From positions 496,001-560,000 of the forward strand of contig NZ_OY782763.1 of assembly GCF_963678225.1 (NCBI RefSeq): a stretch of DNA of 64,000 nt, read 5' to 3'. This DNA comes from an uncultured Cohaesibacter sp. (lineage in GTDB: Bacteria > Pseudomonadota > Alphaproteobacteria > Rhizobiales > Cohaesibacteraceae). The position numbers were made by a program, and so were the translations under genes. Within the stretch, counting starts at the first letter, position 1; each line of letters starts with the position of its first letter. The notes under the pieces were generated by a model, which worked only from the letters and a program-made list of their open reading frames with translations, did not search any database and had not been told where the DNA came from. Below, piece by piece: positions 29,323 through 38,252 of this stretch.

Positions 29323-30690
29323 CTAGTTATAAGCGGATAGACGACCCGATCCGCTCAGCATGATCAGACGACCACTCACGGCAATTGGGGCGATAAAGAC
29401 GGGATCCTTGATGTCTCTGGTCAGCACTATGCTCCCGTTTTTCGGGTCCACAGCGGCCAGTTTTCCGTCGTTGGATGTCACCCAAAGGCGACTGCCTGCC
29501 AACACCGGACCGGCCCAACTCGTACTTTTCTTCTTGCTTCTAACCGAAGGCAGCTGACTTGACCAGCGAATTTTACCGGTCTTCTTGTTAAGAGCCACAA
29601 TCCGATCATCCAGATCGACAACAAATATGCTGTTGCCCGCAACAACGGGCGCATGCACCGAGCCCAAAGACCTGTCCCAAATCCGCTCGCCATCGCGCAC
29701 CCGCAGGGCAATCGTATTACCGCTCACGCTCGACGCATAGACAAGACCATCAGAGACGACCGGACCACCGGCGATAGCCGAAATACCCGAGATCGCATAG
29801 CGGCGGGTGCCCTGAACGATGGTGTCAGACCACCGCATTTCACCCGACTTGATATCCAGCGCCACGAGCTCGCCGGATGTGCCGGAAAACAGAACCGTGT
29901 TGCCACTGACCGCGGGCGCACCAGATCCCATAAGACCGGTTCCCTGAGGAATACCCTCAAAGGTCCAGAGCTCACCGCCATCAGAAACATTGACAGCGAA
30001 CAGAGAATTCGTGGCCGAAACGGCAAGGACCGTATTGCCGACAACAACCGGAGCACCACGCGCAGGCGCATCAAGCTGGAAGGTCCAGAGACGACGACCA
30101 CTGCCAGCATCCAGCGCAACGAGCTCACTAAAGCCGGTCGCAGCAAAAACGCGGGCGCTATCCATGGTCACCGCACCACCAATGGAAACGCCATTTTCAT
30201 TCTGGGGTCTTACAGAAACATTCCAGATACGGCCGCCATTGGAGGCATTATAGAGAGAGACAGCTCCGTCAGGACTGTAAACAGCAACCCGTCCGCCAAC
30301 AGACACTGGCCGTGCCGCAGCACGCTCATCAGAATCGCCGCCGCGAATGGCTGCATTGGCGCTCCATACGCGGGCGCCCTGCCCGCTAAAGGAGACGTTC
30401 GGCGGATTGTTGGTCGTCGGACCACCGGCCTGAGACCAAGAAGAGAAATCGACAGCCCCCGGGATGGATACCGGCGAGGTGTCTTCCACCTTGGCAACAG
30501 CAGCGGTGTCAAACAGCGACTGCCGCTCGCCCGGCAAGACTTCTTCCGGGGTCTTGAATGGGTTCACGTCGCTTGCAAAGTCAGTCACGCTGGAACAACC
30601 TGCCAAACCGAGTACAAGTGCCACCATTGCAGCCTTGCCGGCATAGGCCAGAGAACGCGTTTCGGTTTTCACACCTGATGCAGGTCTCAT
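29323..30690 (-). CDS. bamB: BamB-like outer membrane assembly lipoprotein (PQQ-type beta-propeller)
   Basis: 455 residues. A lipoprotein signal peptide ends in the lipobox LGLAGC, with Cys32 the lipidated residue. The rest is a run of PQQ-like propeller blades (repeats such as VVVGNTVLAVSATNSLFAVNVSDGG and GNTVLFSGTSGELVALD). BamB is a scaffold of the BAM machinery that folds outer membrane proteins. The start is fixed by an ATGA overlap with the stop of the upstream YfgM-like gene. The neighbours YfgM-like and Der match the E. coli cluster, which supports BamB rather than a PQQ dehydrogenase; no dehydrogenase residues are seen. Confidence 0.9.
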   Translation of the reverse strand: MRPASGVKTETRSLAYAGKAAMVALVLGLAGCSSVTDFASDVNPFKTPEEVLPGERQSLFDTAAVAKVEDTSPVSIPGAVDFSSWSQAGGPTTNNPPNVSFSGQGARVWSANAAIRGGDSDERAAARPVSVGGRVAVYSPDGAVSLYNASNGGRIWNVSVRPQNENGVSIGGAVTMDSARVFAATGFSELVALDAGSGRRLWTFQLDAPARGAPVVVGNTVLAVSATNSLFAVNVSDGGELWTFEGIPQGTGLMGSGAPAVSGNTVLFSGTSGELVALDIKSGEMRWSDTIVQGTRRYAISGISAIAGGPVVSDGLVYASSVSGNTIALRVRDGERIWDRSLGSVHAPVVAGNSIFVVDLDDRIVALNKKTGKIRWSSQLPSVRSKKKSTSWAGPVLAGSRLWVTSNDGKLAAVDPKNGSIVLTRDIKDPVFIAPIAVSGRLIMLSGSGRLSAYN

Positions 30691-31379
30691 TCAGCAGCCT
30701 CCTTGGCAGTGCTTTCGCCGCCTTCTTCAAATTGAGAGCGGATATAATTTACATAAACTTCAGCGCGCTGACGCATTTCAGGCGGCGTTTCCGCGTCCTG
30801 AGAAATCCGCTCTGCGATCGGCATAGCCTGAGAGTAATCCTGCTTTTCCAGATAGGCCAGCATCACCAGCTCTCTGGCGGAATGACGGAAACCATTGTTA
30901 TCCATCAAGCCGGTCAGTTCATTGATCACTTCATCGGCCTTACCCTGATTGAGCATCAGAACATTGGCGCGGATTCGCGCAAGGCTCTGGATGACCGGCT
31001 GAACGTCTGGATTGTTGGCTGCATCCTTGAAAAGAGCAATCGCCTCGTCGACATCGCCACTGGCAGCCTTTTCAGAGGCAATGCGCATCTCAGCAAGCAA
31101 CGGATAGCCCCCCGACCCTTCGGCCTTGATCTGCTCCAGCGCAGCGAGCGCTTCGTCTGTTTTACCATCTTCAGAAAGGTTGATCGCCTCGATGAAAGCA
31201 TCTCCGGCCTTGGCAGCCTGTGTCTGGCGCCAATATTCATAGCCCTTGTCCGCGGCAGTTCCCAAAACGATCAGAAGAGCAAAGCCGATCACATAGGGGC
31301 CGAACTTGTCCCACATGCTCTTGATCTGCTCATGGCGCAGCTCTTCATCGACTTCACGGATAAAATCGGACTCAGACAT
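30687..31379 (-). CDS. YfgM-like TPR membrane protein
   Basis: 230 residues from ATG 31379 (AGGA just before it; the open frame continues to 31496). It has a short cytoplasmic segment (SESDFIREVDEEL), one membrane helix at about residues 27-45 (PYVIGFALLIVLGTAA), then a periplasmic helical part with TPR-like repeats rich in Ala and Glu. This is the layout of YfgM/DUF2133, an ancillary SecYEG-associated protein that interacts with periplasmic chaperones. Its stop overlaps the bamB start by four bases, so the two are translationally coupled. Confidence 0.85.
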   Translation of the reverse strand: MSESDFIREVDEELRHEQIKSMWDKFGPYVIGFALLIVLGTAADKGYEYWRQTQAAKAGDAFIEAINLSEDGKTDEALAALEQIKAEGSGGYPLLAEMRIASEKAASGDVDEAIALFKDAANNPDVQPVIQSLARIRANVLMLNQGKADEVINELTGLMDNNGFRHSARELVMLAYLEKQDYSQAMPIAERISQDAETPPEMRQRAEVYVNYIRSQFEEGGESTAKEAAE

Positions 31380-31694
31380 TATTCCTCGCTTGCGCCGGAC
31401 AATCGGGCCGGCAGACTTTCTCTTCGACTGCCCGAAAGGCAGACCAATATTCCGTTTCTGTTGCGGGACATTAGCCGGTCCCAACACATGACGCAATCAT
31501 GCAATGCGGCGCAAGCCCCCTCGCAAGCGGGAAAAACCGGAAAAACCCCCAGAGTTAAGGCAAACAACCTGATATTACCCCGGTTTTCCCGACAAAAGTG
31601 CTCGCAAGCTGACAGGATTCTTTCTTTGCCCACCAATCATGGCTGCATTTGGATCAGGGCGATCTTTTGGCCAAAGAAAGCCGTGCTATCCGCA
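31380..31694. other. intergenic region upstream of the yfgM-bamB unit
   Basis: 315 bases between the nnrU-like stop and the yfgM-like start; it should carry the promoter of the yfgM-bamB unit. No motif or RNA was recognised, and the long plus-strand frame across it (30558-32258) is a shadow. Confidence 0.4.
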
Positions 31695-32264
31695 TCAAAA
31701 CAGCGGACTGACGCCAAAGAGCCATTCATGCACACCGAAAATCATGGCTGCATAGAAGGCAAGCCCGAGCAAAATGGCCAAAATATCCTGACTAACTCTG
31801 CCTTCCGGAATGGTAACTCGCCCAGCCGCGATGCGGCGCTTGAGGGAAATGCGATAGCTCACGCCAAAGAAGAGGAAGAATCCAAACAGAATCAGATCAG
31901 AAAGAGAGCCGTTCGCCAGCAAGTGAGCAAAAGCCCAAGTCTTGATGGCAATCGAGAAGGGAGACGTAAGCTTCTGCTTTATCTTGCCCGAAAAAGCACC
32001 CGAGAAAGCCAGAATGGAAGCGATCAACATCAGCGTCGCAGCAAGGTGCCTTGTCCAGATCGGCGGATACCAGAGAATAAAGGTTCCTTTGGCCGCAAAA
32101 TATCCGACATAGATCAGCCCGACAGCAACAAGCGCGATCACGCCGTGAAAGATACGATATCCCATCACCCCAAAGCGAAGGGTCAAACCGTCTTTCAGTT
32201 CGGTTTTCTGAGGCACCAAATGGATGACAAGAAAAAGGGCAATCCCCACCAGCAATAAAACCAT
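31695..32264 (-). CDS. NnrU family membrane protein (copy 1)
   Basis: 189 residues from ATG 32264; a GTG at 32297 is also in frame, but the family begins at its first helix (MVLLLVGIALFLVIHLVP). About six hydrophobic segments are seen, with PPIWTRHLAATLMLIASI and KTWAFAHLLANGSLSDLILFG typical of NnrU. The family was first linked to nitric oxide and nitrite reduction in denitrifiers and is related to isoprenoid-type membrane enzymes; no denitrification gene is nearby. A second member lies at 59.0-59.6 kb. Confidence 0.88.
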   Translation of the reverse strand: MVLLLVGIALFLVIHLVPQKTELKDGLTLRFGVMGYRIFHGVIALVAVGLIYVGYFAAKGTFILWYPPIWTRHLAATLMLIASILAFSGAFSGKIKQKLTSPFSIAIKTWAFAHLLANGSLSDLILFGFFLFFGVSYRISLKRRIAAGRVTIPEGRVSQDILAILLGLAFYAAMIFGVHEWLFGVSPLF

Positions 32265-32649
32265 ACGTCCACTCAACTCCTGAAAAATGCGCGACACAAT
32301 AAAAACCGGCGCCCCACTTACGGGAAACCACTTAAATCAGATCAGCGGTACCGTGCCCCATAATAAAAGTCAAACACTGATGGGAAGCACGGTAAGTACA
32401 GAACAAAATAAGGAATGATAGCCCCCAACTGCGACCTTGTGTCCTTCATGCAGGTTGTACAGTCATTCTATAGAATAGAGGCTACAATAAAAGCATTGAC
32501 CTTGGCTGATAACTGCCGCACGCTCCCGTTGTGAAATTTTCGCGCTTGAGAGGCCTCTCTTTGCGCAGGATTTCATCAAGCCAGCTTTCTAAGGGAAATT
32601 TTGTTACCGACGGCATCGATATGCGTTGCCGCAACAAAAGGAGCGACCT
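32265..32649. other. divergent intergenic region, nnrU / dksA-like
   Basis: 385 bases. It holds a perfect 12-base palindrome, ATTCTATAGAAT, at 32465-32476, that could be an operator or a -10 overlap for the DksA-like gene. An AAAGGAG ribosome binding site lies at its right end. No gene was seen. Confidence 0.4.
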
Positions 32650-33003
32650 ATGCCTATTTCTCCCAAGACAGCGATGGAGCTATTGGAAGGAAAGCGCATC
32701 GAAATCGCAGCATTGAGCGACTTGTCAAAAGGGTCCAGAGATGTGGTGGCCCTCGACCAACAGAGCGTTGGTCGCCTTTCGCGCATGGATGCCCTGCAAA
32801 GTCAGGCCATGGCCCAAGAAACAGAGCGCCGGCGCGCGCTGGCGCTTCAGAAAATAGAACTGGCTTTTGAACGTCTTGAAAGCGGCGACTTTGGCTATTG
32901 CATAGAGTGCGACGCCGAGATCCCCCTCAAGCGTCTGGAAATCGACCCGACCGCAACTCTTTGCGTTGAATGCGCCGCCAAGAAGGAAAAGGAGAAAAAA
33001 TAG
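32650..33003 (+). CDS. DksA/TraR-type C4 zinc finger protein
   Basis: 117 residues from ATG 32650, behind AAAGGAG; the frame is open from a TTG at 32626, which was rejected. A coiled-coil N-terminal half (many Glu, Arg and Gln) is followed by the zinc finger, C-x2-C-x17-C-x2-C, in the order CIEC ... CVEC. DksA/TraR proteins bind the RNA polymerase secondary channel and alter initiation with ppGpp. At this length, and lacking the classic DksA N-terminal DxxDxA tip, it is closer to the short TraR/YbiI-type proteins, so polymerase binding is only likely. Confidence 0.85.
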   Translation: MPISPKTAMELLEGKRIEIAALSDLSKGSRDVVALDQQSVGRLSRMDALQSQAMAQETERRRALALQKIELAFERLESGDFGYCIECDAEIPLKRLEIDPTATLCVECAAKKEKEKK

Positions 33004-33255
33004 GCAAGGACGTAGACCTCGCACTCAAGCGCCAATCACAAGCGCAACCAGTGAGACGCAAAAGATACACTTTCCAATTTTTTCTTGGGTAAAACCCTTA
33101 TACCGCACCAAGGGATCTTCTTATTCCGCAGGAAATAGGTAATCTTCGCTCGAATTTATCGGGTTTGCCGCCTCGAGTCCTTCAATTGATTCCTTTTTCA
33201 GGCGCAAACACAGGTTTCATTGAAGATTTCAGTTTTCCTAAAAAGGGGCATCATC

Positions 33256-33744
33256 ATGCTGGCGCGGGGCCATTCGTTGATTTCTTACCTCAAGACCAAA
33301 ATTATCGCTCCATTGAGCAAGACAGCTGCCTTGGGGTTGATTCTGACCGCTCTTTTGGGAGCCACTCCCAGCTTTGCAACAGTCAACGACGAGATCCAGA
33401 TACGTGTTGATCTTGCCAAACAGAAAATGTTCGTTTCGGTCAATGGTTGGAAAAAATACACGTGGCCAATCTCTTCTGCACGCGAGGGCTTTGATACCCC
33501 TGAAGGGCTTTATCGCCCGACTCGGATGTATGAAACCTATCGGTCAAAAGAATATAATAATGCACCGATGCCCTACTCCATCTTCTTTTACCGCGGCTTT
33601 GCCATTCATGGCACTTCGGCAGTAAAATCACTGGGCACACCAGCCTCTCACGGCTGCATCCGGCTGCATCCGGACAATGCCAAGGAACTTTTCGAGCTGG
33701 TAGACGCAAACGGCAAGAAAAACACTCGCGTATATATTCACTGA
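33256..33744 (+). CDS. L,D-transpeptidase (YkuD domain), copy 1
   Basis: 162 residues from ATG 33256; an upstream TTG at 33220 was rejected. A long N-terminal hydrophobic segment (TAALGLILTALLGATPSFA) is a probable signal peptide. The YkuD domain ends with the catalytic motif HGTSAVKSLGTPASHGCIRL, with Cys as nucleophile. These enzymes form 3-3 peptidoglycan crosslinks or attach proteins to peptidoglycan. A second, similar gene lies 197 bases downstream on the same strand. Confidence 0.92.
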   Translation: MLARGHSLISYLKTKIIAPLSKTAALGLILTALLGATPSFATVNDEIQIRVDLAKQKMFVSVNGWKKYTWPISSAREGFDTPEGLYRPTRMYETYRSKEYNNAPMPYSIFFYRGFAIHGTSAVKSLGTPASHGCIRLHPDNAKELFELVDANGKKNTRVYIH

Positions 33745-33765
33745 CCAAGGTAACTCCAAGCATCC

Positions 33766-33799
33766 CCGCCGCCTGACAAGCACTGTAGCAAGGCGGCGG
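33766..33799 (+). other. GC hairpin between the two L,D-transpeptidase genes
   Basis: Nine-base-pair stem CCGCCGCCT/AGGCGGCGG with a 16-base loop, starting 22 bases past the first stop codon. No T tract follows, so termination by this hairpin alone is uncertain. Confidence 0.5.
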
Positions 33800-33941
33800 A
33801 GCAATAGTCGAAACCAATCCTTTACCTTAATACCTAAAATTTAATTCAAATCCGGTCTCCCAATCCGTCAGCTAAAAGAATTTTAAGATCTGGCATCAAA
33901 ACTGGAAGTAACGCGATACTTCTCATGACGGGATTGGGACC

Positions 33942-34490
33942 ATGATGCTGCGACGAGTAATGATTAGCCTGGCTTATTTGACGCTCTTTGGCAGTCAAGC
34001 ACTGGCAACCACATCATCTGCTACGCCTCAAGAGACAACCATCATCGCTGCCCCAAAGAGCCAGCCGATCACCGGCGAGTTACGCTTGCTTGGAGAAACC
34101 GCCTCCGAGAAAAAGACCCCGCCAGAAAAGCCCATCATCGCAAAAATCGACATTTCCGAACAGCGCATGAATGTCTATGTCAACGGACTAATCACGCACA
34201 GCTGGAAGGTCTCCACGGCACGCCAAGGCTACTACACCCCAAGGGGCGAATATGCACCCTACCGTATGCACACCATGTGGCGCTCAAGAAAATACAACAA
34301 TGCGCCAATGCCTTATGCCGTTTTCTTTCACAAGGGCTGGGCCATTCACGGCACGACCTCCATTGCGCGCCTCGGGCGCCCAGCCTCCCACGGCTGTGTC
34401 CGCCTGCACCCTGACAATGCGAAGATCCTCTTCAAACTGATCAAGGCGGCTGGCGGCATGAAATCAGCCAAGGTGGTCATTTCCAACTAG
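33942..34490 (+). CDS. L,D-transpeptidase (YkuD domain), copy 2
   Basis: 182 residues. N-terminal signal peptide (MMLRRVMISLAYLTLFGSQALA, cut before TTSS), then a Pro/Lys/Glu-rich stretch and the YkuD domain. The catalytic motif is HGTTSIARLGRPASHGCVRL. The domain is strongly similar to that of the upstream gene (shared YNNAPMPY and HGCxRLHPDNAK), so the pair probably arose by tandem duplication; the second copy has the longer linker after the signal peptide. It is followed by a hairpin with a T tract. Confidence 0.92.
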   Translation: MMLRRVMISLAYLTLFGSQALATTSSATPQETTIIAAPKSQPITGELRLLGETASEKKTPPEKPIIAKIDISEQRMNVYVNGLITHSWKVSTARQGYYTPRGEYAPYRMHTMWRSRKYNNAPMPYAVFFHKGWAIHGTTSIARLGRPASHGCVRLHPDNAKILFKLIKAAGGMKSAKVVISN

Positions 34491-34544
34491 ACATGTCTCC
34501 AGCCCCTCCTCCTCCCGGGGCTTCCTCCTCAAGGAGACATTAAG

Positions 34545-34587
34545 AAGCGCGACCTGCGATTCCTCCCAAAGGCCGCGCTTTCTTTTT
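34545..34587 (+). terminator. intrinsic terminator of second L,D-transpeptidase gene
   Basis: Stem AAGCGCG/CGCGCTT with a 22-base loop, followed by TTTCTTTTT. The long loop lowers confidence slightly. Confidence 0.65.
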
Positions 34588-34612
34588 ACCCAATCACCCC
34601 AGTCCGCCCTTC

Positions 34613-35032
34613 CTATCGCAAAAGCTTGAGCGAACCGGTCAGCGATCTGATCCATTTCGATGGCCCGACCAAGCCGAGCCCGTCAATTTCCTCTTCGGCG
34701 AGATTGCGATCTGGAAAAGAGGCCTCATAGTCGGCATAGGCGTGCAGCGACCGGGCGAAGGCCGGAAAAGGAACGACATGCGCATCCTCATGCCTTTTCT
34801 CAAGAGCCTTCAGCAACAAACCTCCGATAGTCTCTTGCGAAGCCTGCAAAATGGGGACGGGCAAACGAGAACTGACATCAATCGTCCGTCCAACATTGTC
34901 GGTAAGGCTGCGCGCAGCCAAAATAGGTTGATTGCTACCCAGCCCGATTGCAATGGCACTGGCGGTATTGGCAATCAGACCGACAGGCATGTCTGGATTG
35001 ATGATGATGGCAACACGTAAATCACTCTTCAT
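34613..35032 (-). CDS. DUF2000 family protein
   Basis: 139 residues from ATG 35032, ten bases behind a strong AGGAGG; a TTG six bases upstream is less likely. It matches DUF2000 in pattern: RVAIIINPDMPVGLIANTASAIAIGLG near the N-terminus and an acidic, helical middle part. The fold is peptidyl-tRNA-hydrolase-like in known members, but the function is unknown. It is divergent from an Lrp/AsnC regulator, which is a common sign that the regulator controls it. Confidence 0.8.
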   Translation of the reverse strand: MKSDLRVAIIINPDMPVGLIANTASAIAIGLGSNQPILAARSLTDNVGRTIDVSSRLPVPILQASQETIGGLLLKALEKRHEDAHVVPFPAFARSLHAYADYEASFPDRNLAEEEIDGLGLVGPSKWIRSLTGSLKLLR

Positions 35033-35121
35033 GGTCAATAAGCCTCCTTTGACTTTTGGCCAAGTCTACCCGTGCAACCCAGAAATTTCCTGCCTTTAAT
35101 TGCAATTTCGTGCCAAGATAC

Positions 35122-35134
35122 GGTAGATCCTACC
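35122..35134. promoter_or_regulatory. palindrome between DUF2000 and lrp-like genes
   Basis: Perfect inverted repeat GGTAG-ATC-CTACC, 32 bases before the lrp-like GTG start and about 90 from the DUF2000 start. Size and place fit an autoregulatory Lrp/AsnC-type operator. Confidence 0.55.
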
Positions 35135-35165
35135 TGCTATTAAAATAATATAGAGAGAACTTACC

Positions 35166-35630
35166 GTGCCCCATTCTCCTGCCGACACACGCATCCTCAA
35201 AGCCTTGCAAGAAGATGGCAGGCTGACCAACCAGGCCCTCGCCGAAGAGGTTGGCCTCTCTACATCCCCCTGCTGGCGCAAGGTTCGGCAGTTGGAAGAC
35301 AGCGGCGTCATTGAGGGCTATTCAGCCCGCATCAACCGTCGCGCCATTGGCTTGGGCGTGCTTGCTTTCATCCGCGTAAAAATCGACAGCCACAGCGAGG
35401 AAGAATCCGAGCTATTCGCCCGTCAGGTGCAAACGCTTGAAAGCGTGGTTGCCTGCTATAGCCTGGCAGGGGATGCCGATTTTCTCTTGCAGGTGGTCGC
35501 CAAGGATCTTGATCATTACGCAGATTTCGCCATGGACGAAATTCGCCGCCTGCCCCGCATCAAGGAAATGCAGTCGTCCATGGTGCTGCGAGAGATCAAA
35601 CCCTTCGATGGCTATCCGCTGGGACAGTAA
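35166..35630 (+). CDS. Lrp/AsnC family transcriptional regulator
   Basis: 154 residues, GTG start. An N-terminal helix-turn-helix (DTRILKALQEDGRLTNQALAEEVGLSTSPCWRKVRQLE) is followed by a RAM (AsnC_trans_reg) effector domain (RVKIDSHSEEE ... YSLAGDADFLLQVVAKDL). Members respond to amino acids. The divergent DUF2000 gene is the most likely target, and a 13-base palindrome sits in the shared region. It converges on the FkbM methyltransferase gene, with a shared hairpin. Confidence 0.93.
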   Translation: MPHSPADTRILKALQEDGRLTNQALAEEVGLSTSPCWRKVRQLEDSGVIEGYSARINRRAIGLGVLAFIRVKIDSHSEEESELFARQVQTLESVVACYSLAGDADFLLQVVAKDLDHYADFAMDEIRRLPRIKEMQSSMVLREIKPFDGYPLGQ

Positions 35631-35662
35631 AACAAGTGAGCCGTCACGAGTTGAAAAGGGGT

Positions 35663-35688
35663 GAAAAGGGCAGTGAACCGCCCTTTTC
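35663..35688. terminator. bidirectional terminator between lrp-like and FkbM genes
   Basis: Perfect stem GAAAAGGGC/GCCCTTTTC with an eight-base loop. The stem itself carries the A and T runs for both strands. Confidence 0.75.
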
Positions 35689-35707
35689 CATAATCAGCCA
35701 GCCGGAC

Positions 35708-36418
35708 CTATTTTCTATGCCAGTTTTCCCAAACGAACGTGTAACACCAGCTTCTCTCGTGTGTCTTTGACAAAGCATCAATGATGCCGTCACGCTTGCT
35801 TTTGGCGCCTTTGATGAAGGCATGAAACTGGATTTGATAGTCCTTGGCAATCGAAAGCATCTCATGCTTTGCCAGATACTCGAGCAGAGGAAATTCCCCT
35901 CCTTCAATATTGATCTTCATGAGATCAATTTCATCCACTCCAAGATCTTGAATAACGTGGTCGAACGCGCGCACTTCGCAGCGAACGGTCTGCTTGCCTT
36001 CATGCTCACAGTTCAAGAAAGAAGAGCCATCAACACTATCAGACAATTCAAAACTGCCATCGACATCAGACACGCCGTAATTGAGAGAAACGATCTGATT
36101 GTTATCTTTGAAGCGCTCCACACACTTCTTGTAGAAGTCCGGATGAGGTTCGAAGAGATAAACCTTGCAACCATATTTATCATTGATAGCCGCAGCAAAG
36201 TCTCCGACATAACCGCCCAAATCAAAAACAACCGAATTCTTGGTGAGATCGGGATAATCCAACCTGAGGGTCTCATCACCATGATCAGCAAACCAACGGT
36301 CTACTTCTCGGGTAAATGCATCCTTGCGAATATGACGACGATAGAGCTTCCCAGGTTTTGCCAGCAGCTTCTTGGCCCTTCTTTTGAGCCTAAGCCATGT
36401 TGAGTTTTGCGACACCAT
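35708..36418 (-). CDS. FkbM family methyltransferase
   Basis: 236 residues from ATG 36418, which follows a GGGGGA box; an in-frame start at 36445 is weaker. The SAM-binding motif I is VVFDLGGYVGDFAAA, followed by VYLFEPHPDFY and the FkbM-typical DLMKINIEGGEFPLLEYL. Members O-methylate sugars or other small molecules, often in surface polysaccharide or natural-product loci; no such locus is adjacent. The gene is somewhat AT-richer than its neighbours, which may point to horizontal gain. Confidence 0.88.
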   Translation of the reverse strand: MVSQNSTWLRLKRRAKKLLAKPGKLYRRHIRKDAFTREVDRWFADHGDETLRLDYPDLTKNSVVFDLGGYVGDFAAAINDKYGCKVYLFEPHPDFYKKCVERFKDNNQIVSLNYGVSDVDGSFELSDSVDGSSFLNCEHEGKQTVRCEVRAFDHVIQDLGVDEIDLMKINIEGGEFPLLEYLAKHEMLSIAKDYQIQFHAFIKGAKSKRDGIIDALSKTHERSWCYTFVWENWHRK

Positions 36419-36637
36419 TTCCCCCAAGACCAATAATTTGCACATACAGCTAGAGTATCGAGATTAAATGGTCCAGCTGAATAAGCAAAATGGCAATTTT
36501 TCTCGACTTCGGCACGGCTCAAATGCCGCCCCTCCCCAAGAATGGGCCATCCAGAACCGTACATTACACGAAACTGGATAGCCCTATACATCACCTACAA
36601 TTCCAAAGCTAGACAAGACATTGTCGCATCCAATAGG

Positions 36638-36667
36638 CAAAGAAAAAGGGCGCATCATAGCGCCCTT
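36638..36667 (-). terminator. intrinsic terminator of guaA
   Basis: Stem AAGGGCGC/GCGCCCTT with six-base loop, followed on the minus strand by TTTTTCTTT, about 40 bases past the guaA stop. Confidence 0.85.
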
Positions 36668-36704
36668 GTCATACTTGAATTTTAAAAACCACCTCGATAA
36701 GGCG

Positions 36705-38252
36705 TTATTCCCACTCAATGGTTCCTGGAGGCTTGGAAGTCACATCATAGACCACGCGGTTGATGCCCTTCACCTCGTTGATGATGCGGGTTGCTGCCTT
36801 GGAAAGGAAATCCATATCAAAATGGTAGAAGTCAGCGGTCATGCCATCAACCGAGGTGACCGCGCGCAAGGCACATACGAATTCGTAGGTGCGACCATCG
36901 CCCATGACGCCCACGGTCTGAACCGGAAGCAGAACCGCAAAGGCCTGCCAGATGGCATCATAGAGACCAGCCTTGCGGATCTCATCGAGATAGATGGCAT
37001 CGGCCTGACGCAGGATTTCCAGCTTCTCACGTGAGATACCGCCTGGGCAGCGAATGGCAAGCCCCGGCCCCGGGAATGGATGGCGCCCGACAAAACTTGC
37101 AGGCAACCCGAGTTCTTTCCCTAGAGCCCGAACCTCGTCCTTGAACAACTCACGCAGAGGCTCGACCAATTCCATATTCATGCGTTCTGGCAAACCGCCC
37201 ACATTGTGGTGCGACTTGATGGTCACCGAAGGTCCGCCGGTAAAGGACACGGATTCAATTACATCCGGATAGAGCGTGCCCTGGGCCAGAAAATCCGCCC
37301 CACCGATGCGATTGGCTTCATCTTCAAACACATCGATGAACAGACCACCGATAATCTTGCGTTTACGCTCTGGATCCGTCTGCCCTTCAAGAGCGGAAAT
37401 GAAGATTTCAGAGGCATCCACATGCACCAATGGAATGTTGTAATGTTCGCGGAACAGGCCGACCACCTGTTCGCTCTCATTCTGGCGCATCAGGCCCGAG
37501 TCCACATAGATACAAGTCAGTTGATCGCCGATTGCTTCATGAATCAACACAGCCGTGACAGATGAATCGACGCCACCAGAGAGGCCACAGATGACTTTCT
37601 TGTCACCAACCTGATCCTGAATGCGCTTGATAGCAGCAGCGCGGAACTGAGCCATGGACCAATCCGCTTCACAGCCACAGATCTTATGCACGAAGTTGGA
37701 GAGCAGCTGCGCGCCATCTGGCGTATGCACCACTTCCGGATGGAACTGCACACCATAGAAACGGCGCTCTTCGTCTGCAATCGCAGCAAATGGGGCCCCT
37801 TCAGATGTTGCGACAACCTCAAAGCCAGCAGGCAGACCGTCAACCCGGTCACCGTGGCTCATCCAGACCTGATGGCTGGTGCCAAGATCCCAAACACCAT
37901 CAAACAGCGGGCTCTTTTCCTTCACGGTAACAAAGGCGCGCCCATATTCGCGGTGATCAGGGCTTTCAACCGTGCCGCCAAGCTGCAGACACATAGCCTG
38001 CTCGCCATAGCAAATGCCCAGAATGGGAATGCCTGCGCTAAAGATTGCCTGAGGCGCTCGAGGAGACCCGATGTCAACGGTTGACGCTGGCCCTCCCGAG
38101 AGAATGATACCGTCCGGCTTGATCTCGTTGAAAGCCTGTTCCGCGCTCTGAAATGGCACAATCTCGGAATAGACCCCTGCTTCGCGTACCCGTCGGGCAA
38201 TAAGCTGAGTGACCTGAGATCCAAAGTCGATAATGAGAATCTTGTCCGTCAT
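36705..38252 (-). CDS. guaA: GMP synthase (glutamine-hydrolysing)
   Basis: 515 residues. Converts XMP to GMP with ATP and glutamine. The N-terminal class I amidotransferase has GICYGEQAM (nucleophile) and FHPEVVHT (His-Glu). The ATP pyrophosphatase domain has [14 protein letters not shown], and the C-terminal dimerisation domain ends in KPPGTIEWE. It is complete and of usual length. Together with guaB 15 kb away it covers the GMP branch of purine synthesis. MarR and RsmB-type genes precede it on the same strand. Confidence 0.97.
   Translation of the reverse strand: MTDKILIIDFGSQVTQLIARRVREAGVYSEIVPFQSAEQAFNEIKPDGIILSGGPASTVDIGSPRAPQAIFSAGIPILGICYGEQAMCLQLGGTVESPDHREYGRAFVTVKEKSPLFDGVWDLGTSHQVWMSHGDRVDGLPAGFEVVATSEGAPFAAIADEERRFYGVQFHPEVVHTPDGAQLLSNFVHKICGCEADWSMAQFRAAAIKRIQDQVGDKKVICGLSGGVDSSVTAVLIHEAIGDQLTCIYVDSGLMRQNESEQVVGLFREHYNIPLVHVDASEIFISALEGQTDPERKRKIIGGLFIDVFEDEANRIGGADFLAQGTLYPDVIESVSFTGGPSVTIKSHHNVGGLPERMNMELVEPLRELFKDEVRALGKELGLPASFVGRHPFPGPGLAIRCPGGISREKLEILRQADAIYLDEIRKAGLYDAIWQAFAVLLPVQTVGVMGDGRTYEFVCALRAVTSVDGMTADFYHFDMDFLSKAATRIINEVKGINRVVYDVTSKPPGTIEWE

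Noticed and set aside
30558-32258. 566-codon plus-strand open frame
   Set aside because: It runs antisense to the yfgM-like and nnrU-like genes, shows no protein pattern, and its composition (Arg, Ser, Gln-rich) is that of a shadow frame in GC-rich DNA.
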